64,000 nucleotides of DNA from Arthrobacter sp. E3 (GCF_017353415.1 NZ_JAFMPX010000010.1:1-64000), one strand, 5' to 3'; positions 16,970-26,241 are shown, numbered from the stretch's first letter. Translations and numbers: made by a program. The notes: generated from the letters alone by a model not told the origin.

Positions 16970-19078
16970 ATGAAGTACGTCGAATCACCGCAAGAAATCT
17001 TGACCGAGGACGCCTGGATCGAGCTGTCGGACGGGACCCGGCTGCACGCCAGGATCTGGCGTCCTGTGGACTCGGAGTCCACGCCGGTTCCGGGGCTGCT
17101 TGAATACCTGCCGTACCGACTCGACGACTGGACTGCTCCACGGGACAACGAGCGCCACCCGTACTACGCCGCCCACGGCTACGCATCGGTGCGTGTGGAC
17201 ATCCGCGGCACTGGAAGCTCGGGTGGTCTGTTCGTCGACGAATACTCCGAGCAGGAGCAGGCTGACGGGCTGGAGGTCATCGCTTGGATCGCCGCCCAGC
17301 CGTGGTGCACCGGAAGCCTGGGGATGTTCGGGATATCCTGGGGCGGATTCAATTCACTGCAGATGGCCGGGCACGCCCCTGAGGCGCTGAAGGCCATCGT
17401 GACCGTATGCTCCACCGACGACCGGTATGACAACGACGTGCACTACATGGGCGGAGCCATGCTGGGCATCGACATGGCCTCCTGGGGCGGGACAATGTTC
17501 GCGTTCAACGCCCGCCCGCCACGGCCAGAGATCGTGGGGGAGGATTGGATCGGCCAATGGCGTGAACGGCTGGAAAAAACCCAGGCGATGACCGGCCAAT
17601 GGCTGCGGCACCAGGAGCGCGACGACTACTGGCGCCAGGGGAGCGTCTGCGAGGACTATTCCTCTATTAAGGCAGCGGTGCTGGCAGTGGGCGGCTGGCA
17701 CGATCCCTACCGTGACACGGTGCTGCGACTGCTGGAAAATCTTGATGGCCCGGTGCGCGGGATCATCGGCCCCTGGTCGCACCAATACCCGGACCGCGGA
17801 TATGCGCCGGGTCCGGGGATCGATTTTTTGGGGCAGACCCTGGCTTGGTGGGACAAATGGCTCAAGGGCAGGAACAACGGTGCCGATCAGGGCCCTGGGC
17901 TCCTTGCCTACCTGCCTGAGGGCGACCGGCCGGCAACGTACTACGAAGAGCGCAGGGGCGCATGGCTAGGCCTCGACGGCTGGCCCGCCCATCAAGTCAC
18001 CGGACAGCAGCAGTCATTGTCGCAGGGCCGCTGCTCGACGCCGGCGTCCAAAGGGTTGGCAACGGTGCGTAGCCCCCAGCAGACCGGGGCCGACGCAGGG
18101 CGCTTCTTCCCCTTCGGCAACGCCACCGACCTGCCTCCGGACCAGCGCAGCGAGGACGGGCGCTCCACCTGCATAGATTTCAGGGCCTTGGCCGAAGACA
18201 CCGGGATCCTGGGCAACGCCAAGGTGCGGTTGCGCTTGTCATCCGATGCACTTGAGGCCAACATCATTGCCAGGCTGTGCGACGTCGCCCCCGATGGTGC
18301 ATCGACGCTGGTGACCCGCGGGGTGCTGAACCTGAACAAGCGCGAAGGCCGGGAAAAAACTGTCCCTCTGCCCGTGGGCGAATTCGTTGAGGTGGACTTC
18401 GCCTTGGTGGCTGTGGGCTATGTTGTGCCCGCCGGGCACACGCTTCGTCTTGCACTTTCATCCAACTACTGGCCGTGGATCTGGCCCTCGGCGGTCGAGG
18501 CGACCCTGACCATCGACCTGGCCGCCAGCTCCCTGGAGCTTCCGCTCTTTGGGGACCAGGAGGAGCCCGGTGGCGGACTGCGGGAGGCCATCGAGAAGGC
18601 CCGTACCACCGACGGCCTGGTGGTGGGGACAGGGCTTGGAGAGCCCCAGCAGCCCCCGCGGCTACCGGTGGATTACCTCAGCAACGAGGGCGTTCAGGTC
18701 GACGAAAAATACATTGCAACCTCCCAACGAAGCGTGCACAATGACATCGAGACCGGTGTGTGGACGCTGGATGTTGATCCGGGTTACGGGGGTTCGCGGA
18801 AGTACCCAGATGGTTTGGTCTTCACCGAGTTTAGCCGCGAGACCTATACGATCCGTGAGGGGGACCCGCTCAGCGGACAGGCGCGTTCTGCCTGGTTCAT
18901 CGAGCTTTCCAACGCCGGATGGTGCGCACGCCTGGAAACCGAGTCGGTGCTCGGCTCCACGGCCGAGGACTACGTGCTGACAAACAGCATCAGTGCCTGG
19001 GCCACAGTTGGCGATGGCGACGAGGAATTGGTGACACGGAAGCAGTGGGAGGAAACCATCCCCCGCACCTCGACCTAA
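16970..19078 (+). CDS. CocE/NonD (S15) family hydrolase, X-Pro dipeptidyl-peptidase-like
   Basis: About 702 residues from ATG 16970 (MKYVESPQEIL). An alpha/beta-hydrolase domain holds the oxyanion-side RGTGSSGG near 80 and the nucleophile elbow GISWGG near 125 (Ser nucleophile), with GPWSHQYPDRG supplying the likely His. A C-terminal jelly-roll domain (PF08530 type) starts near residue 390 with FRALAEDTGILGNAKV. The family cleaves X-Pro dipeptides or esters. As last gene of the peptide-transport operon it plausibly hydrolyses imported proline-containing peptides. No signal peptide, so probably cytoplasmic. The nearest purine-rich stretch, GAAGGA, is 13 bases upstream, so the start is uncertain; ATG 16949 is in frame. 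Confidence 0.87.
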   Translation: MKYVESPQEILTEDAWIELSDGTRLHARIWRPVDSESTPVPGLLEYLPYRLDDWTAPRDNERHPYYAAHGYASVRVDIRGTGSSGGLFVDEYSEQEQADGLEVIAWIAAQPWCTGSLGMFGISWGGFNSLQMAGHAPEALKAIVTVCSTDDRYDNDVHYMGGAMLGIDMASWGGTMFAFNARPPRPEIVGEDWIGQWRERLEKTQAMTGQWLRHQERDDYWRQGSVCEDYSSIKAAVLAVGGWHDPYRDTVLRLLENLDGPVRGIIGPWSHQYPDRGYAPGPGIDFLGQTLAWWDKWLKGRNNGADQGPGLLAYLPEGDRPATYYEERRGAWLGLDGWPAHQVTGQQQSLSQGRCSTPASKGLATVRSPQQTGADAGRFFPFGNATDLPPDQRSEDGRSTCIDFRALAEDTGILGNAKVRLRLSSDALEANIIARLCDVAPDGASTLVTRGVLNLNKREGREKTVPLPVGEFVEVDFALVAVGYVVPAGHTLRLALSSNYWPWIWPSAVEATLTIDLAASSLELPLFGDQEEPGGGLREAIEKARTTDGLVVGTGLGEPQQPPRLPVDYLSNEGVQVDEKYIATSQRSVHNDIETGVWTLDVDPGYGGSRKYPDGLVFTEFSRETYTIREGDPLSGQARSAWFIELSNAGWCARLETESVLGSTAEDYVLTNSISAWATVGDGDEELVTRKQWEETIPRTST

Positions 19079-19221
19079 ACCGTCCAAGACGGGTGAGCCT
19101 CCCTTGGGCTACGGGCTATGGGCGGGCTGGGTTGCCACAGTTCCGCCTGCACTGCTGCTCTTTCCACGGTTGCGAAGTCGAGCGTCGGGTAGTCGAGATA
19201 TCCTCGCTCGTCGCCGCTATA
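19075..19221 (-). pseudogene. Possible C-terminal relic of an old-yellow-enzyme alkene reductase
   Basis: About 48 codons on the minus strand read YSGDERGYLDYPTLDF near 19200 and end at a stop at 19075-19077. The GYxDYPTL string is characteristic of the C-terminus of NemA/OYE-type flavin reductases. No further match is visible upstream, where the flippase relic lies on the other strand. This is a short-motif call and could be chance. Confidence 0.3.
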
Positions 19222-19229
19222 GCAAGTGC

Positions 19230-19845
19230 TGTGGTCGGAGCTGTTGAGCTGGGCGCCGGGCAGGCAGTGCAGCTGGCGCTTGCGGTGGCCGTGCTGGCGT
19301 TGCTCCCGTCTCCCATTCACCGGGTCAGTGGAGTCCTTGCCGTCGTCCTGCTCGTGGTCGGTGCCGCGGCTTTGGGTTTGGTGCAGCTGCGTTCCGTGGC
19401 GGGGTCGCGGTGGTGGGCACGTGCGCTGCGTGCGTCCGCAACCGACATCCGCTGCGGGTTGCTCAACCGCCGCACCGCTCCCGGAGTGCTTCTGGCATCC
19501 ACAGGCGCGGTTTCCGGATACACGGGGCTCTTCCTCATTGCAGCTCGCGCGTCGGGCACGGAGGCCACCACACTCGAGCTCCTGCCGCTGGCAGTGTTCG
19601 TGCTGTTGGCCAGATCGGTGCCTGCCAGTATTACCGGGTGGGGCCCGTGGGAAGGCGCAGCGGCCTGGGCCTCCAGTACGGTGGGTCTGGACGCCGCCCG
19701 TGCTCCCAGGTTGGTGCACGACGGCGTGTTCCCCTGGAGTGCGGATCGGCCCGCCCAGCTGGTGGAGGCACGCCCCATCGGTGACGCCGTACTTTTGCGT
19801 TAGGCGCTTTTGGCCAGGCTCGACGGCGTGCGGCCGGCAGACTGA
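19230..19845 (+). pseudogene. Diverged, deleted second copy of the flippase-RibD gene end
   Basis: Codons at about 19257-19695 match residues about 128-277 of the AglD-like protein at 9898-10878 with no insertions or deletions, only substitutions (e.g. QLRSVAGSRWWARALRASAT versus QLRSVAGSQWWVRVLRASAA). The frame then jumps straight into the last part of the RibD-like protein (ARAPRLVHDGVFPWSADRPA), where DNA similarity to 11428-11575 is very high. A T-to-G change turns a Tyr codon into TAG at 19801-19803, and homology ends near 19845. The middle of the gene pair is deleted and no promoter or start is obvious. The following 280 bases are AT-richer and hold nothing I recognise. Confidence 0.88.
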
Positions 19846-20123
19846 GATGCACTGTCAAACACGTCGCAGCCGAACGTACAACCCGCTTCTAGACAGTTCA
19901 AAATCGCCGTTCAGTACCCACAAAATGACTGCTAACTGCTACCTGAGACAGCCATTACAAAGCAAAGTGAGTGACAAGCGACGAGTTTACAGACGAATAT
20001 CGTTGCGCCCTATCACCCAACTACGGTGTTTTTGGGGCGTCGTAGGTGGCTCTCGTTATTGGTCGGGGCACGTCTCAGCGAGGCCTGAGGGCGCACGGCT
20101 GGCAGCCTGAGTGGGGGGCCTGG

Positions 20124-20759
20124 TTACCGCCGCCGGTCCAATCCCCTGATGGCAGTGCACACCGCCATTGCCCAGCCAAGAACGCCGGCGAGGCAAACCC
20201 GCTCGGCCAGACCCAACAGTTTCGGCGTCAGGACGGTGGTCAACCCCAGGGATGCGAGCCCGAAGGCCGAAATTACCGCGAGGGTGCGTGCTGCTGGGTA
20301 GGCCTTCTCCAGTTCCGTACTGCGGTGTATCCACCGGGTCAGCACAAGAATGCCGGCCAGTGCACTGAGGAATCCCGAACCGGCCACGTAGAGATGGACG
20401 GTGCCAACCGTCGTCGCCGGTCCCGGACCAACGTCAGTCGGGAAAAAGGCCAGGACTGCCGAGCTAAGTCCCCCTACAGACATTAGAACCGTCCCGGTTC
20501 GTCGCAGGCTGGAGGGTAAACCGACCCGATTGATGGCGGCAACAGCGCAGCAGGTAGTGACGGTCCGGCCCAGAAAATTCACGTTCATGATCCATCCGAA
20601 CGGGCCAACGGCGAGGTTGCTTTCAGCATCGCTGATGACGCTGTAATGCGGTGGGAGGAACTGGAGCGCCACGTCCACGAGGACATAACCGGCGACACCA
20701 GCCATGGACGCGGTGGCCAGCCGCCGTCGGGCTTTGTTCGGTGTCAGCAGCATCATAGT
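20124..20759 (-). CDS. DUF998-type integral membrane protein
   Basis: About 211 residues from the ATG at 20759 (MMLLTPNKARRR). The frame extends 19 codons further upstream to a GTG without a convincing ribosome binding site. Six hydrophobic segments are visible, with the early loop QFLPPHYSVISDAESNLAVGPFGW that marks DUF998 (PF06197) proteins. Function of the family is unknown. It is transcribed in the same direction as, and downstream of, the Bcr/CflA exporter. Confidence 0.75.
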   Translation of the reverse strand, partial: TMMLLTPNKARRRLATASMAGVAGYVLVDVALQFLPPHYSVISDAESNLAVGPFGWIMNVNFLGRTVTTCCAVAAINRVGLPSSLRRTGTVLMSVGGLSSAVLAFFPTDVGPGPATTVGTVHLYVAGSGFLSALAGILVLTRWIHRSTELEKAYPAARTLAVISAFGLASLGLTTVLTPKLLGLAERVCLAGVLGWAMAVCTAIRGLDRRR

Positions 20760-20850
20760 TCCAGCTTTCCACAGCACGCCCGTTTTTGTTGAGGCCGCGC
20801 CATGGCAAGACGTCACTTCGGATGCTTGCTTCGGTGGCAGTGCGGTGGTG

Positions 20851-22071
20851 CTAGATGCTGGGCACCGTTCTGGGTCGGACCACGAACCACAGCATAGCCA
20901 TGGCCAGCAGCGAGCACGTGCCCATGATCAATGCCATGGGAGCAGCCGTGGCCACGCCCACAATGCCCACAACCGGGGTGATCAATCCGGCAAAACCAAA
21001 GTTTGTGGCACCCATGAGTGAGGCTGCGGTGCCGGCCTGCTTCCCGTGGCGGGTCAGTGCTTGAACCTGTACTGAAGGGAACATGAAGCCTGTAGCGCAG
21101 ATGAAGAACCACAGCGGGATGATGACTCCCCACAGGCCAAAGCCCAACTTGTCGAACACCACCATAGCCACGGCGGCGGTTACCTGGGCGACCGTTGCAC
21201 ACGCGATGACCCACTGTGGACCTATGCGGCGCATGAGGCGCGAGGCGGCTTGCACACCGGACACCACGCCAAGGGAATTCACCGCAAACAAATAGCCATA
21301 TTGCTGCGGAGTGAAGCCAAATGTGTTTTGGAACAAGAACGTGGAAGCTGAGAGATAGGTGAACAGGGCGGCAAAGTTCAGTCCGCCCACCAGGATGGTA
21401 CCTACGAAGATCCTGTCGCTGAATACGGCCCTGTACCTGTCGGCGGCGCGAACGCCGTCGGACTTCCGCTTCTCAGCAGGCAGGGTCTCAACGATGAACA
21501 TGAACGTGGCCACAACTACCATCGCACCGTAAATGGCTAGGAACCAGAAGATTCCGGGCCAGTGCATGATGCTCAGCAACTGTGAACCGATCACGGGGGC
21601 AAGAATCGGGGCCATGCCATTCACCAGTGCCATGCGAGAGAGCATTTTCACCAGCTGGTAACCGCCAAAGAGGTCCCGGATCATGGCCATGGCCACCACG
21701 GCACCGCCAGCGGCACCTATGCCCTGCAGCACGCGGAACATGCCCAGCATGGTGATGTCCGTGGACATGGCGGCCCCAATGGAGGCGGCTACGTGCACGG
21801 CAGTGGCAAGGATCAGCGGCATGCGTCGGCCAAATTTGTCGCTGAATGGGCCCACAATCAGCTGCCCGGCGGCGAAACCGATGGTGGTGGCTGTCAGTGT
21901 CAGCTGGACGGCGGTGGCGCTGACACCTAGCTCCTTGCCAATGATGGGAAATGCCGGCAGGTACAAATCGATGGTGAAGGGGCCCAGCGCGGTCAACAGG
22001 CCCAGCACCAAAACATAGATCAGCTTTTGCCGACGGGATAGGGAATCACCTGGGTGAATGGTGGTGGTCAA
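20851..22071 (-). CDS. Bcr/CflA-family drug-resistance MFS transporter
   Basis: About 406-residue 12-TM exporter of the MFS DHA1 Bcr/CflA group. The hallmark first helix LGLLTALGPFTIDLYLPAFP is present, followed by motif A GPFSDKFGRR near residue 75 and RVLQGIGAAGGAVVAMAMIRD. The frame is open from a TTG at 22086, but GAGGA lies about eight bases before an in-frame TTG at 22071, which is preferred. The family exports varied toxic compounds; the substrate is not predictable here. Confidence 0.9.
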   Translation of the reverse strand: MTTTIHPGDSLSRRQKLIYVLVLGLLTALGPFTIDLYLPAFPIIGKELGVSATAVQLTLTATTIGFAAGQLIVGPFSDKFGRRMPLILATAVHVAASIGAAMSTDITMLGMFRVLQGIGAAGGAVVAMAMIRDLFGGYQLVKMLSRMALVNGMAPILAPVIGSQLLSIMHWPGIFWFLAIYGAMVVVATFMFIVETLPAEKRKSDGVRAADRYRAVFSDRIFVGTILVGGLNFAALFTYLSASTFLFQNTFGFTPQQYGYLFAVNSLGVVSGVQAASRLMRRIGPQWVIACATVAQVTAAVAMVVFDKLGFGLWGVIIPLWFFICATGFMFPSVQVQALTRHGKQAGTAASLMGATNFGFAGLITPVVGIVGVATAAPMALIMGTCSLLAMAMLWFVVRPRTVPSI

Positions 22072-22392
22072 AACGAGAATCCTCAAAAATCATGGTGTTC
22101 AGAAGTGCTGGGGCAGCGTAAAAATGAAGTGCCCAACGGTTCATGGTATGTGCATTTTGGGCCGCTGATGCGACGAAATGAAAAGAGGTGAGCATGAGCA
22201 CAAATACGCAACTTCAGGAGAGGTGTTGTCATTTCGCAACCACGCCCGGGAACGGCAGCGCCCACGCCAAGCATGATGGATGGTAATTTTGACTCTACGG
22301 CGGTGCCTTGACCAGAAGGAGCCGCAACGATTTTGGGCCTGTGCGCGTGCAATGTAGTACGACGCAGTCCATAGACTACGGAGGCGGACTCA
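22072..22392. other. Divergent intergenic region
   Basis: About 320 bases between the Bcr/CflA gene and the Holin-X gene must hold both promoters. A 31-codon frame at 22194-22289 begins with ATG behind GAGGTG, but its sequence (MSTNTQLQERCCHF) is not recognisable. No strong hairpin or RNA gene seen. Confidence 0.5.
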
Positions 22393-23232
22393 GTGACGAT
22401 AGTGCAAAAGGACATGCATATCGAGGCAGATGAAAGCTTGAAGGAGCGGGGCTCAGCGCTGGTGGAGACGGCAAAGACTGCCTTCCGCCTTGTGCCGCGC
22501 CAGCTGAACGACGAAATTGCGTTGGCCAAGCTGGAACTTGGAGACAAGAAATCCCGGGTCACCGGCGTAGCAGTCTTTGCCGCCCTTGCTTTAGTTTTCG
22601 TCTTCCTCCTGGTCATCGCCCTCGTGGTGGCCGCCATTGCGGGGCTGGGAACGGTCCTTCCGTTGTGGCTCTCAGCGTTGATTGTCACCGCCGCGCTCTT
22701 GGTGGTGTTGGGCATCTGCGCTCTGATTGCGGTGAAGAAGTTCAAATCCCTGCTTCCGCTGCTGCCCGAACTCGCGTGGCGCGGCATTCGCTACGACTTG
22801 GGCGTCGCACAGCACGGCCGCGACTTCGACCCGACAAGTCTTGACCCCGAACCCATGACGCGCGAACAGAAGAAGGCGAAGAAGGCCGAGGAGGAGGAAG
22901 CCAAGGCGAAGGCTGCGGCAGAGCGTGCTGCCAAGGACGCCGAAAACGGCCCCACAGCCAACACCACCGAGCTTCTTGCACGCACCAAAGCGCGCCGCGA
23001 ACACCTGCTCAGACTGCGCGAGGATCTCTTGGTCGAAGCCGATGTGAAGAAGCAGGCGTCTTATCTGGTGGCCTCAGCGAAGAGCAAGGCCAAGGAAACA
23101 GTGAATCAAGCCGCTGCCGGCGCCGTGCAGCAGAGCGTGGACACCGTCAAGGAGCGCTGGAAGCCCTTGGCCGTTTTCGCCATAGCAGCCACCGCCTGTG
23201 TGGTCTTCCTGCGGAAGTTGATGAAGAAGTAG
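22393..23232 (+). CDS. Phage-holin (Holin-X) family membrane protein
   Basis: 279 residues from GTG 22393 with GGAGGCG eight bases upstream. The N-terminal 125 residues match the actinobacterial putative holin/Holin-X type: an amphipathic helix (LNDEIALAKLELGDKKSR) and two adjacent membrane helices. A long charged Lys/Glu/Ala coiled-coil region follows (EQKKAKKAEEEEAKAKAAAE, about 157-180), and one C-terminal membrane helix ends LRKLMKK. These proteins are chromosomal and not evidence of prophage. Function unknown, perhaps envelope-associated. Confidence 0.75.
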   Translation: MTIVQKDMHIEADESLKERGSALVETAKTAFRLVPRQLNDEIALAKLELGDKKSRVTGVAVFAALALVFVFLLVIALVVAAIAGLGTVLPLWLSALIVTAALLVVLGICALIAVKKFKSLLPLLPELAWRGIRYDLGVAQHGRDFDPTSLDPEPMTREQKKAKKAEEEEAKAKAAAERAAKDAENGPTANTTELLARTKARREHLLRLREDLLVEADVKKQASYLVASAKSKAKETVNQAAAGAVQQSVDTVKERWKPLAVFAIAATACVVFLRKLMKK

Positions 23233-23269
23233 TCTGCTCTGCCATTCACCGCCATAACCTAGCCGGTCG

Positions 23270-23944
23270 ATGCCACCACAAAGCCGCCGTCACGGGCGCA
23301 GCCCGAACCACACATCCAAAGGGGTGAATGAAATCTCCGGCAATTCCAGCGCTTCCGCGGTGGGCTCTGATGCCATCCTGACGGTTCCCAACCTCATCAC
23401 CGTCGTCAGGTTTCTCGGCACGCCCGTCTTCGTGTGGCTGGTCCTGGCTCGCCAGGAATATGGATGGGGGGTGTTTGTGCTGGCCCTCATGGGCAGCACT
23501 GACTGGATCGACGGATTTGTTGCGCGGAAGCTGAACCAGACCTCCAAACTGGGTCGGATCATGGATCCAGTGACTGACAGAGTAGCGCTGGTAGCCGTCA
23601 TGATCACCATGGTGATTGCCGGGTTCCTGCCACTGTGGCTGCTCCTGCTGCTGTTGATTCCCGACGTCGTCCTTCTGAGCGCCACGCTGTACTTCTTCCG
23701 GGGGGACGCGGATCTAAAGGTCACCTTGCTGGGCAAGACGCGGACAGCTGCGTTGATGATCGGTACACCCATGCTGCTCCTGGCAAAGGCGTTGGAGTCG
23801 GATTTCACCTTCGTACTCAGTTGGGTATTTTTGGGTTCGGCCATGATCATGCACGTCATTGCGTTTTATCAGTACTTCGTTGCTCTCCTGCACAAACACC
23901 GAGAGCTGCATCTGCCAGCTGGCACTGTGCAGGGCCGCCCGTGA
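23270..23944 (+). CDS. CDP-alcohol phosphatidyltransferase (PgsA-like)
   Basis: 224-residue membrane enzyme of phospholipid synthesis with the complete motif D78-x2-D81-G82-x2-A-R86-x8-G95-x3-D99-x3-D103 and about six hydrophobic segments. It most resembles CDP-diacylglycerol-glycerol-3-phosphate or related transferases. The ATG at 23270 lacks a good ribosome binding site; an in-frame GTG at 23324 behind AAAGGGG is an alternative that removes a polar leader. The next gene overlaps by one base (TGATG), so the two are likely co-transcribed. Confidence 0.87.
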   Translation: MPPQSRRHGRSPNHTSKGVNEISGNSSASAVGSDAILTVPNLITVVRFLGTPVFVWLVLARQEYGWGVFVLALMGSTDWIDGFVARKLNQTSKLGRIMDPVTDRVALVAVMITMVIAGFLPLWLLLLLLIPDVVLLSATLYFFRGDADLKVTLLGKTRTAALMIGTPMLLLAKALESDFTFVLSWVFLGSAMIMHVIAFYQYFVALLHKHRELHLPAGTVQGRP

Positions 23945-24840
23945 TGTGGCTTGCCGTAGCGTGTGCGGTGGCTGGAGCATTCTTCCTGGCCTTCGGTGCG
24001 CAGCGTCAAGGTAGTGCCGTGCAAAACAACACGGGCGGGCTGGCTCTGGGTGGCTCGGGTTTCTTACGGCTGCTGCGCAACCCCCGGTGGGTGCTGGGGC
24101 TCATACTGTTGGGTATTGGCATGGTGTTGAACGTCGTGGCCTTGACGCTGGGGACGCTGACGGTGGTGCAGCCCATCGGCGCCATTGCGCTGGTGATCAC
24201 CACCATCGTGAATTCCCGCGACCAGGGAATTCGGCTTAACAGGGCAACTGTGGTTTCCATATCTGCTTGTGTTGCGGGCAGTGCGCTGTTCGTGTTGATG
24301 GCGGTCAATGTCGTGCGCGAAAACACAACCGTCACCTCCACACAGGAGTTGACGGTTGTGCTGTTGTTGGCCTCGGTGGTGATCGTCTTTGGTGGGGCCT
24401 TGGTCATTTTCAAAAAACGACTCAAAGCGTTCTTTTTCATTCTGGGTTCGGGTGTGTTGTTTGGCTTCGTTGCCGTGTTGGCACGCATTATTTCCAAGCA
24501 GATATTTGACCCCAATGGGCTCTTTTTCTTGAATGTCCAATGGTATTCGGTCATTGCGATAGCTGTAGCCGGCGGGCTCGGCAGCTGGTTTGTGCAAAGT
24601 GCTTATGCCAGCGGACCCCCGGATCTGGTGATTGCCGGGCTGACGGTCATCGATCCGATCGTGGGCATCAGCATCGGCATCGTCATTTTGAGTGAGCTGC
24701 GCGACAACGTTCCACCCGTCGTGGCTATTGCCATGGGAGGTGCCGCGATCCTTGCTATCGTTGGGGTTATTGCGCTCTCAAGACACCACCCGGACGTGTT
24801 GAAGCGGCGCAAAGCCGCCAAGAAACAGCAGCGACAGTAA
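23944..24840 (+). CDS. DMT-superfamily transporter, NIPA-like
   Basis: 298 residues with nine to ten hydrophobic helices. The pattern NVVALTLGTLTVVQPIGAIALV near residue 65 and SAYASGPPDLVIAGLTVIDPIVG in the second half is that of actinobacterial DMT-family proteins related to NIPA magnesium transporters. A short Lys/Arg-rich tail (RRKAAKKQQRQ) should be cytoplasmic. It starts at the ATG overlapping the preceding stop. Transported substrate unknown. Confidence 0.8.
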   Translation: MWLAVACAVAGAFFLAFGAQRQGSAVQNNTGGLALGGSGFLRLLRNPRWVLGLILLGIGMVLNVVALTLGTLTVVQPIGAIALVITTIVNSRDQGIRLNRATVVSISACVAGSALFVLMAVNVVRENTTVTSTQELTVVLLLASVVIVFGGALVIFKKRLKAFFFILGSGVLFGFVAVLARIISKQIFDPNGLFFLNVQWYSVIAIAVAGGLGSWFVQSAYASGPPDLVIAGLTVIDPIVGISIGIVILSELRDNVPPVVAIAMGGAAILAIVGVIALSRHHPDVLKRRKAAKKQQRQ

Positions 24841-24886
24841 CGGGCCGTCCCGCGGACCAAACGAATAGCCACCAGGAGTTTTATCC

Positions 24887-26092
24887 GTGACATCCACCCC
24901 GAGTGACCGCGTCGACAAGCCGCTCACCATCTTGATTGCCGCAGACACCTACCCTCCCCACATTAACGGGGCAGCACAGTTCTGCTTCCGTCTGGCAACG
25001 GGGATGACGGCCAGGGGACACAATGTTCACGTGATGGCCTGCCGGCCGGACGGCGGCCCCATGTTCACCGAACAACGCCCCGAAGCAACGGTGCATCGCT
25101 TGCGGTCACGGCCCGTGCCCACCCACGAGTACTTCAGAATCTGCCTGCCATGGGAGATCAAGAAGGACATTGCCACCCTCTTCGATGAGATTCAGCCTGA
25201 TGTGGTGCACGTACAGAGCCACTATATGATTGGCGAGCACGTAGTGTATGAGGCTGTCCGCCGCGGGATCCGCGTGGTGGCAACGAACCACTTCATGCCC
25301 GAAAACCTGAACCCGTTCCTGCCGTTCCCGCAGTGGTTCAAGAACATTGTTGGCCGCGTCTCTTGGCGCGACATGGGCAAGGTCATGAGCCAGGCCGATG
25401 TTGTCACAACACCTACCCCGCTGGCGGCTGAAGCCATGCACCAGCACGCGTTCCTGCGGAAGGTCCTGCCGCTGTCCAACGGCATTGAGGCTGGCAACTA
25501 CGAACTGGCCGAGGGTGAAACGGTCCCACGCCACGACTACCCGATCGTTGCCTTCGTGGGCCGACTGGCCGAGGAAAAGCACATTGATGTCCTCGTTGAC
25601 GCCATTGCCAAGACCCCGGCGGACCTTAACCTCCACCTCATCGTGGTGGGCGGTGGCGAGGTCAAGGCGGCGCTCAAGGCACAGGCGGAGAAGCTTGGCT
25701 TGGCTGACCGGGTGACGTTCACTGGCCTGATCAGCGACGCCGAACTGCGTGAGGTCTACCTGAAGACGGACCTGTTCGTCATGCCGGGCACCGCCGAGTT
25801 GCAGTCACTGGTCACCTTGGAAGCCATGAGTGCCTCCACCCCCGTGGTGCTGGCCGACGCCATGGCTTTGCCCCACCTGGTTAACGACGGCGTCAACGGT
25901 TACCTATTCAAGCCGAACGACAGCGACGACCTGGCGCAGAAGATCGCCACGATCATGCGCCTGTCACCGGAGGATCGTGCTGCCATGGGTGCTGCAAGCC
26001 ACTCCATGGTGGCTAGGCACGGGCTGCAGGCAACTCTTGACACCTTTGAGGACATTTATCGTGGCGGCAGCTACGAGGATCACGCAGTTTAG
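24887..26092 (+). CDS. GT4-family glycosyltransferase (PimB/MgtA-like)
   Basis: 401 residues from GTG 24887 with AGGAG eight bases upstream. The N-terminus TILIAADTYPPHINGAAQFC is the hallmark of lipid glycosyltransferases of the GT4 type. The C-terminal donor site has FVGRLAEEKHIDVLVDA, FVMPGTAELQSLVTLEAMSA (E-x7-E region) and PVVLADAMALPHLV. It resembles the mannosyl- and glucuronosyl-transferases of mycobacteria and corynebacteria that act on phosphatidylinositol or diacylglycerol. Two genes upstream is a phosphatidyltransferase, consistent with glycolipid synthesis. Confidence 0.87.
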   Translation: MTSTPSDRVDKPLTILIAADTYPPHINGAAQFCFRLATGMTARGHNVHVMACRPDGGPMFTEQRPEATVHRLRSRPVPTHEYFRICLPWEIKKDIATLFDEIQPDVVHVQSHYMIGEHVVYEAVRRGIRVVATNHFMPENLNPFLPFPQWFKNIVGRVSWRDMGKVMSQADVVTTPTPLAAEAMHQHAFLRKVLPLSNGIEAGNYELAEGETVPRHDYPIVAFVGRLAEEKHIDVLVDAIAKTPADLNLHLIVVGGGEVKAALKAQAEKLGLADRVTFTGLISDAELREVYLKTDLFVMPGTAELQSLVTLEAMSASTPVVLADAMALPHLVNDGVNGYLFKPNDSDDLAQKIATIMRLSPEDRAAMGAASHSMVARHGLQATLDTFEDIYRGGSYEDHAV

Positions 26093-26161
26093 GCCTTCAC
26101 CCCTTAGGATTATAGGAGTGCTTTTCCTTGAGCAGCATTTCAGGGCAGGGCACGTTTGCAT

Positions 26162-26235
26162 GGGGCCATAGCTCAGCTGGTTAGAGCGCGGGACTCATAA
26201 TCCTAAGGTCCTCGGTTCAAGTCCGAGTGGCCCTA
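26162..26235 (+). tRNA. tRNA with CAT anticodon (elongator Met, or Ile2)
   Basis: 74-base cloverleaf: acceptor GGGGCCA pairs with TGGCCCT (first pair G.T), D arm GCTC/GAGC, anticodon arm GGGAC-TCATAAT-... with CAT, T arm CTCGG/CCGAG, discriminator A. CCA is not encoded. The anticodon alone cannot separate elongator Met from lysidine-modified Ile2. It lacks the GGG/CCC anticodon stem typical of initiators. Confidence 0.93.
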
Positions 26236-26241
26236 CGTGCA

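Noticed and set aside
22194-22289. 31-codon frame behind GAGGTG in the Bcr/Holin-X gap
   Set aside because: Too short, no recognisable feature, and the ribosome binding site match is weak; recorded only in the gap note.
22393-23232. Holin-like gene considered as a prophage marker
   Set aside because: Holin-X proteins are ordinary chromosomal genes in actinobacteria and no phage structural, lysis or integrase genes are nearby.
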